Below, piece by piece: positions 61,085-64,000 of a DNA stretch of 64,000 nucleotides. Position numbers and translations under genes: made by a program. The stretch is from WTAW01 sp964406575 (GTDB lineage: Bacteria; Acidobacteriota; Aminicenantia; Aminicenantales; Aminicenantaceae), in NCBI GenBank assembly GCA_964406575.1, contig CAYOSH010000015.1, forward strand, positions 40,260 through 104,259. Direction: 5' to 3'. A model generated the notes under the pieces. That model did no database searches. It had not been told where the DNA came from and saw only the letters and a list, made by a program, of their open reading frames with translations. The stretch's first letter is position 1. Each line of letters starts with the position of its first letter.

Positions 61085-63760
61085 ATGAAAATTCATCGTT
61101 ATTTTCATTTCAACCTGGTTTTAATGTTTTTTCTTTGCGCCGTATTTTTAGCGCCTCAAACAGAAACACAGACTTCTATTGAAATTGAAAAACCCGAGAT
61201 GCACTTTGGCTTCAAGCCCGGCACTGACAGAGAGCTGTTCGATTATGAGGAACTCATCGGTTACCTCCAAAAGCTCGATGCTTTTTCGCCCCGATTGAAA
61301 CTTGTGGAAATCGGAAATTCTCCAATGGGAAAAAAGATGTTCATTGCCTTTTTATCATCAGAGGAAAATATTTCAAATCTTGACAATCTGAAGATAATAA
61401 ATCGAAGACTTGCACTTGATCCGAATATCCCTGAATTGGAGAGAGAGTCCTTATTAAATGAAGGCAAAGTTTTTTTTCTAGCCACGCTTTCCATGCACGC
61501 GGACGAAGTTGGCCCTTCTCAATCCGCTCCTCTGATTGCCTATGATTTAGTAACCACAAACGATCCTCAAAAAAAGGAATGGTTGAATAATGTTGTCTAC
61601 ATGATGGTCCCCTGTCACAATCCGGATGGAATGGATATGGTAGTCGATCACTACAAAAAATATAAAGGAACAAAGTACGAAGGCAGTACAATGCCGGGTG
61701 TTTACCACAAATACGTAGGGCATGATAACAACCGTGATTTCTTAACTCTCTCCCAGATGGATAATAAAGCCATCGCTCGAATCTACAGTAAAGAATGGTT
61801 CCCCCAGGTGATGGTGGAAAAACACCAGATGGGTTCCCGGGGTATACGGTATTTCGTTCCACCCGTGCATGACCCTATAGCAGAAAACATTGACGCAGGA
61901 CTATATAACTGGACAGGTATTATCGGTTCGAACTTGATGACGGATATGACCAAGCAGGGACTCGCCGGAGTGGCCCATCAATATCTCTTTGATGACTATG
62001 CTCCGCTGTACACGGAAATATGCACGTGGAAAAATGTCATAAGCTTCCTAACAGAAGCAGCCAGTGTTAAAGACGCAACTCCCATATTTATCGAAGCCAA
62101 TGAACTGGGTGCTTACGGGAAGGGCCTGTCTGAATACAAAAAAAGCATCAACATGCCTCTTCCCTGGCCCGGCGGATGGTGGAAGCTCTCCGACATTATC
62201 GAATACGAAATCACTTCGACAATGTCGATCATAAAAACAGTATCGATGCATCGGCGAAATATACTGAAGTTTCGCAACGACCTTTGCCGGAAAGAAGTCT
62301 CAAAAGGAAAAACCAAACCCCCTTATTACTATATTCTGCCGCTCCTCCAGCATGATCAGAGTGAACTCGTGAACCTGGTGAATCTTCTAATAGAGCATGG
62401 TGTTTATGTATACCAGTCGACAAAGCCCTTTTCCCTTGATGGCAGTTCATTCGATTCAGGGAATATTGTGATCCCTCTATCGCAGCCGTTTCATGCTTTT
62501 ATTAAAGAAGTGATGGAGCGACAGGAATATCCGGTCCGTCACTACACACCGGGAGGCGAGATTATTAGACCATATGATTTAACCAGCTGGTCGTTGCCTT
62601 TGCACAGAGGCGTTAAAGCCGTAGATATTGTTATTGCCCCTTCAGAAGGATTTGAATCATCTCTCGAGGAGATAAAAGGCATCTTTAACCTGAAGAAGGA
62701 AGCTGCGGAAAATTTCCGGGCAGCAGTTTTTTCAGTCAATAACAATGAGAGTTTCAAGGCTGCTTTTTATGCCCAAAAACTTGGTTTGAAGGTTGATCGA
62801 CTGAACACGGCAATGGAAATTGGATCTTGGAAAGCACTTGAGGGAAGCTTTGTGGTTCATAACAATCCCGAAAAAAACTCGGAAATGACACAATTACTCG
62901 ATGAAATGTGCGTTTCTCCAATGATCATGAAAGATCCGATCGAGATTGAAGCAGTGACGTTAAAAATGCCGAGTATAGCTCTGATAGAAACTTATTTTCA
63001 CGATGCCGATGCTGGCTGGGCGCGTTTCATCTTTGATACGTATTTTGTGCCCTATAGAATCGTCCACCCCGGTGATTTTGAAAAAACTGATTTTACAAAA
63101 AGCTTCGACGTCGTTGTTTTCCCGGATTCTGCAAAGTCTATTCTTATGGAAGGAAAACGGAAAGTAGGTGAAAAGGAGCAGTACGATATCAGCAGTTATC
63201 CACCCGAATACACCAAGGGTATCGGCAAGAAAGGAATGGAGCAATTGATGACTTTTCTGGACAACGGGGGGATAATTGTCTCGTGGGGTCGATCAACGGA
63301 ACTCTTCCTTGGCACCCATGAAATCAACCGGGGAAAAGAAGGTAAAGAGGAGTTTCAGCTTCCAGTTCGTGATATATCTAAGATGCTTAAAGCTTCAGGA
63401 CTATTCTGCCCTGGTTCCCTTGTAAAAATTCTTCTCAAGAATAATCATCCCATAACCTTGGGGATGCCAAAGGAAATCGGAGTGCTCTTTGAGGGAGGGC
63501 CGGTTTTTTCCACATCGATCCCAGATTTTGATATGGACCGCAGAGTTATTGGTAAATTCCCCGAAAAAAACATTCTGCTCAGCGGATACTGCGAAAAAGA
63601 AGAACAATTAGGTAACAGGACGGCTTTGGTGTGGCTAAAAAAAGGCCAAGGGCAGTTGGTTTTGTTTGGTTTCAACCCTGTGTTCAGGGCATCCACTCAA
63701 GCTTCGTTTAAACTGTTGTTCAACTCAATTCTTCTGCCTCCAATCCAAAAAAATCTATGA
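61085..63760 (+). CDS. Exported M14-family zinc carboxypeptidase with long C-terminal region
   Basis: An 891-residue protein with a signal peptide (FNLVLMFFLCAVFLAP). The M14 zinc site is H138 and E141 in SMHADEVG, with H247 in VEKHQMG the likely third ligand and MMVPCHNPDGMDM the substrate-binding strand. The catalytic domain ends near residue 400. The remaining 490 residues look like two Rossmann-like domains (for example VVVFPDSAKSILMEGKRKVG and QLMTFLDNGGIIVSWG), an arrangement common in large M14 proteins of this group. It is probably a cell-surface or secreted peptidase. AAGGA lies before the ATG, and it has its own promoter. Confidence 0.85.
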   Translation: MKIHRYFHFNLVLMFFLCAVFLAPQTETQTSIEIEKPEMHFGFKPGTDRELFDYEELIGYLQKLDAFSPRLKLVEIGNSPMGKKMFIAFLSSEENISNLDNLKIINRRLALDPNIPELERESLLNEGKVFFLATLSMHADEVGPSQSAPLIAYDLVTTNDPQKKEWLNNVVYMMVPCHNPDGMDMVVDHYKKYKGTKYEGSTMPGVYHKYVGHDNNRDFLTLSQMDNKAIARIYSKEWFPQVMVEKHQMGSRGIRYFVPPVHDPIAENIDAGLYNWTGIIGSNLMTDMTKQGLAGVAHQYLFDDYAPLYTEICTWKNVISFLTEAASVKDATPIFIEANELGAYGKGLSEYKKSINMPLPWPGGWWKLSDIIEYEITSTMSIIKTVSMHRRNILKFRNDLCRKEVSKGKTKPPYYYILPLLQHDQSELVNLVNLLIEHGVYVYQSTKPFSLDGSSFDSGNIVIPLSQPFHAFIKEVMERQEYPVRHYTPGGEIIRPYDLTSWSLPLHRGVKAVDIVIAPSEGFESSLEEIKGIFNLKKEAAENFRAAVFSVNNNESFKAAFYAQKLGLKVDRLNTAMEIGSWKALEGSFVVHNNPEKNSEMTQLLDEMCVSPMIMKDPIEIEAVTLKMPSIALIETYFHDADAGWARFIFDTYFVPYRIVHPGDFEKTDFTKSFDVVVFPDSAKSILMEGKRKVGEKEQYDISSYPPEYTKGIGKKGMEQLMTFLDNGGIIVSWGRSTELFLGTHEINRGKEGKEEFQLPVRDISKMLKASGLFCPGSLVKILLKNNHPITLGMPKEIGVLFEGGPVFSTSIPDFDMDRRVIGKFPEKNILLSGYCEKEEQLGNRTALVWLKKGQGQLVLFGFNPVFRASTQASFKLLFNSILLPPIQKNL

Positions 63761-63850
63761 GACACATCTTTCTCCCTGGAAGGATGCCAATCTAGGGGCA
63801 GAAGCGCACCGATCATAAAGGCAAAATCAACACCAAACGTTATCGATTGC

Positions 63851-63870
63851 CTTGATCGATCAAGATAACG
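63851..63870. repeat. Palindrome after the M14 gene
   Basis: CTTGATCGATCAAG (63851-63864) is a perfect palindrome, with CGTTATC (63838-63844) and GATAACG (63864-63870) forming an outer pair. It could end transcription of the M14 gene, but no T-tract follows, so a rho-independent terminator is not supported. Confidence 0.3.
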
Positions 63871-63941
63871 CAATTGGAAGCGATAAAATCTGTATTGCTA
63901 GGAACATGTTGACTGTATAATGTCTAATATGGGAGGGAAAT

Positions 63942-64000
63942 ATGTCGAAAGAAATTAATCGCCGCCAATTCATTCAGAAAAGTGCCGCAATCAGTTTGTC
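63942..64000 (+). CDS. Start of a Tat-exported protein (partial)
   Basis: Only the first 19 codons are in the window. They encode a twin-arginine signal (NRRQFIQKSAA), so the protein is probably folded and cofactor-bearing before export. GGGAGG lies five bases before the ATG, and a TATAAT lies at 63916-63921. The function cannot be stated. Confidence 0.6.
   Translation, partial: MSKEINRRQFIQKSAAISL

Noticed and set aside
1..64000. tRNA, rRNA, CRISPR array, phage genes, complete insertion sequence
   Set aside because: I looked for clover-leaf ends, direct-repeat arrays, integrase or transposase motifs and found none that hold up.

Overview
The window reads as a mid-GC chromosomal segment of an uncultured, probably Gram-negative heterotroph. 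My best guess is the Acidobacteriota / Candidatus Aminicenantes neighbourhood. The reasons are several zinc-ribbon Ser/Thr kinases with TPR tails, a PadR plus MacB/FtsX-type permease pair with a permease prefix domain, VPS10-like BNR proteins, many exported peptidases (M14, M24, S9) and a TolC/HlyD efflux operon, which implies an outer membrane. This is inference from gene content. I see no rRNA, tRNA, CRISPR array, prophage or intact insertion sequence.

Layout. 0.3-3.4 kb: exported BNR/VPS10-like protein. 3.4-6 kb: XRE regulator, methyltransferase and Cys/Met-metabolism PLP enzyme. 6.1-10 kb: fused AccA-AccD carboxyltransferase coupled to a winged-helix regulator, then an alpha-oxoamine synthase (lipid precursor theme). 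10.1-11.3 kb: GT87-type membrane protein. 11.5-17.75 kb: a 2085-residue fusion of an M50-like membrane domain, a complete but circularly permuted enolase, a long helical region, and the ATP-grasp and phosphohistidine domains of pyruvate phosphate dikinase without the PEP-binding barrel. This is the most novel object in the window. 17.7-21.4 kb: SnoaL-like protein, DUF4442 protein and kinase 1. 21.4-27.4 kb: mobile-like inverted-repeat elements, a tandem pseudo-peptidase/M14 peptidase pair, a lipoprotein and a cold-shock protein. 27.4-33.6 kb: M24 and S9 peptidases, a BAHD-like acyltransferase and a lipoprotein. 33.9-41.9 kb: kinase 2 (with STAND ATPase), nitronate monooxygenase, FtsX permease and PadR. 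42-49.6 kb: beta-barrel protein, RTX lipoprotein plus alpha-L-fucosidase, B12-radical SAM enzyme, beta-propeller and STAS protein. 50.2-56.3 kb: five-protein-type ABC export operon behind a decayed TetR gene. 56.8-64 kb: membrane proteins, kinase 3, a large M14 carboxypeptidase and the start of a Tat-exported protein.

How it fits together. The exported hydrolases suggest a peptide and glycan degrader. The kinases share one chassis (N-terminal zinc ribbon, kinase) with different output modules, and two decayed pieces of the same family lie nearby (43.1 and 49.6 kb), so the family is expanding and decaying locally. Promoters are legible: more than a dozen genes have a box close to TTGAC(T/C) followed, usually 17 bases later, by a TAnnnT box at a sensible distance from the start codon.

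Start codons were moved from the longest open frame wherever a ribosome-binding site or signal peptide pointed to an internal start; these cases are stated in the entries.
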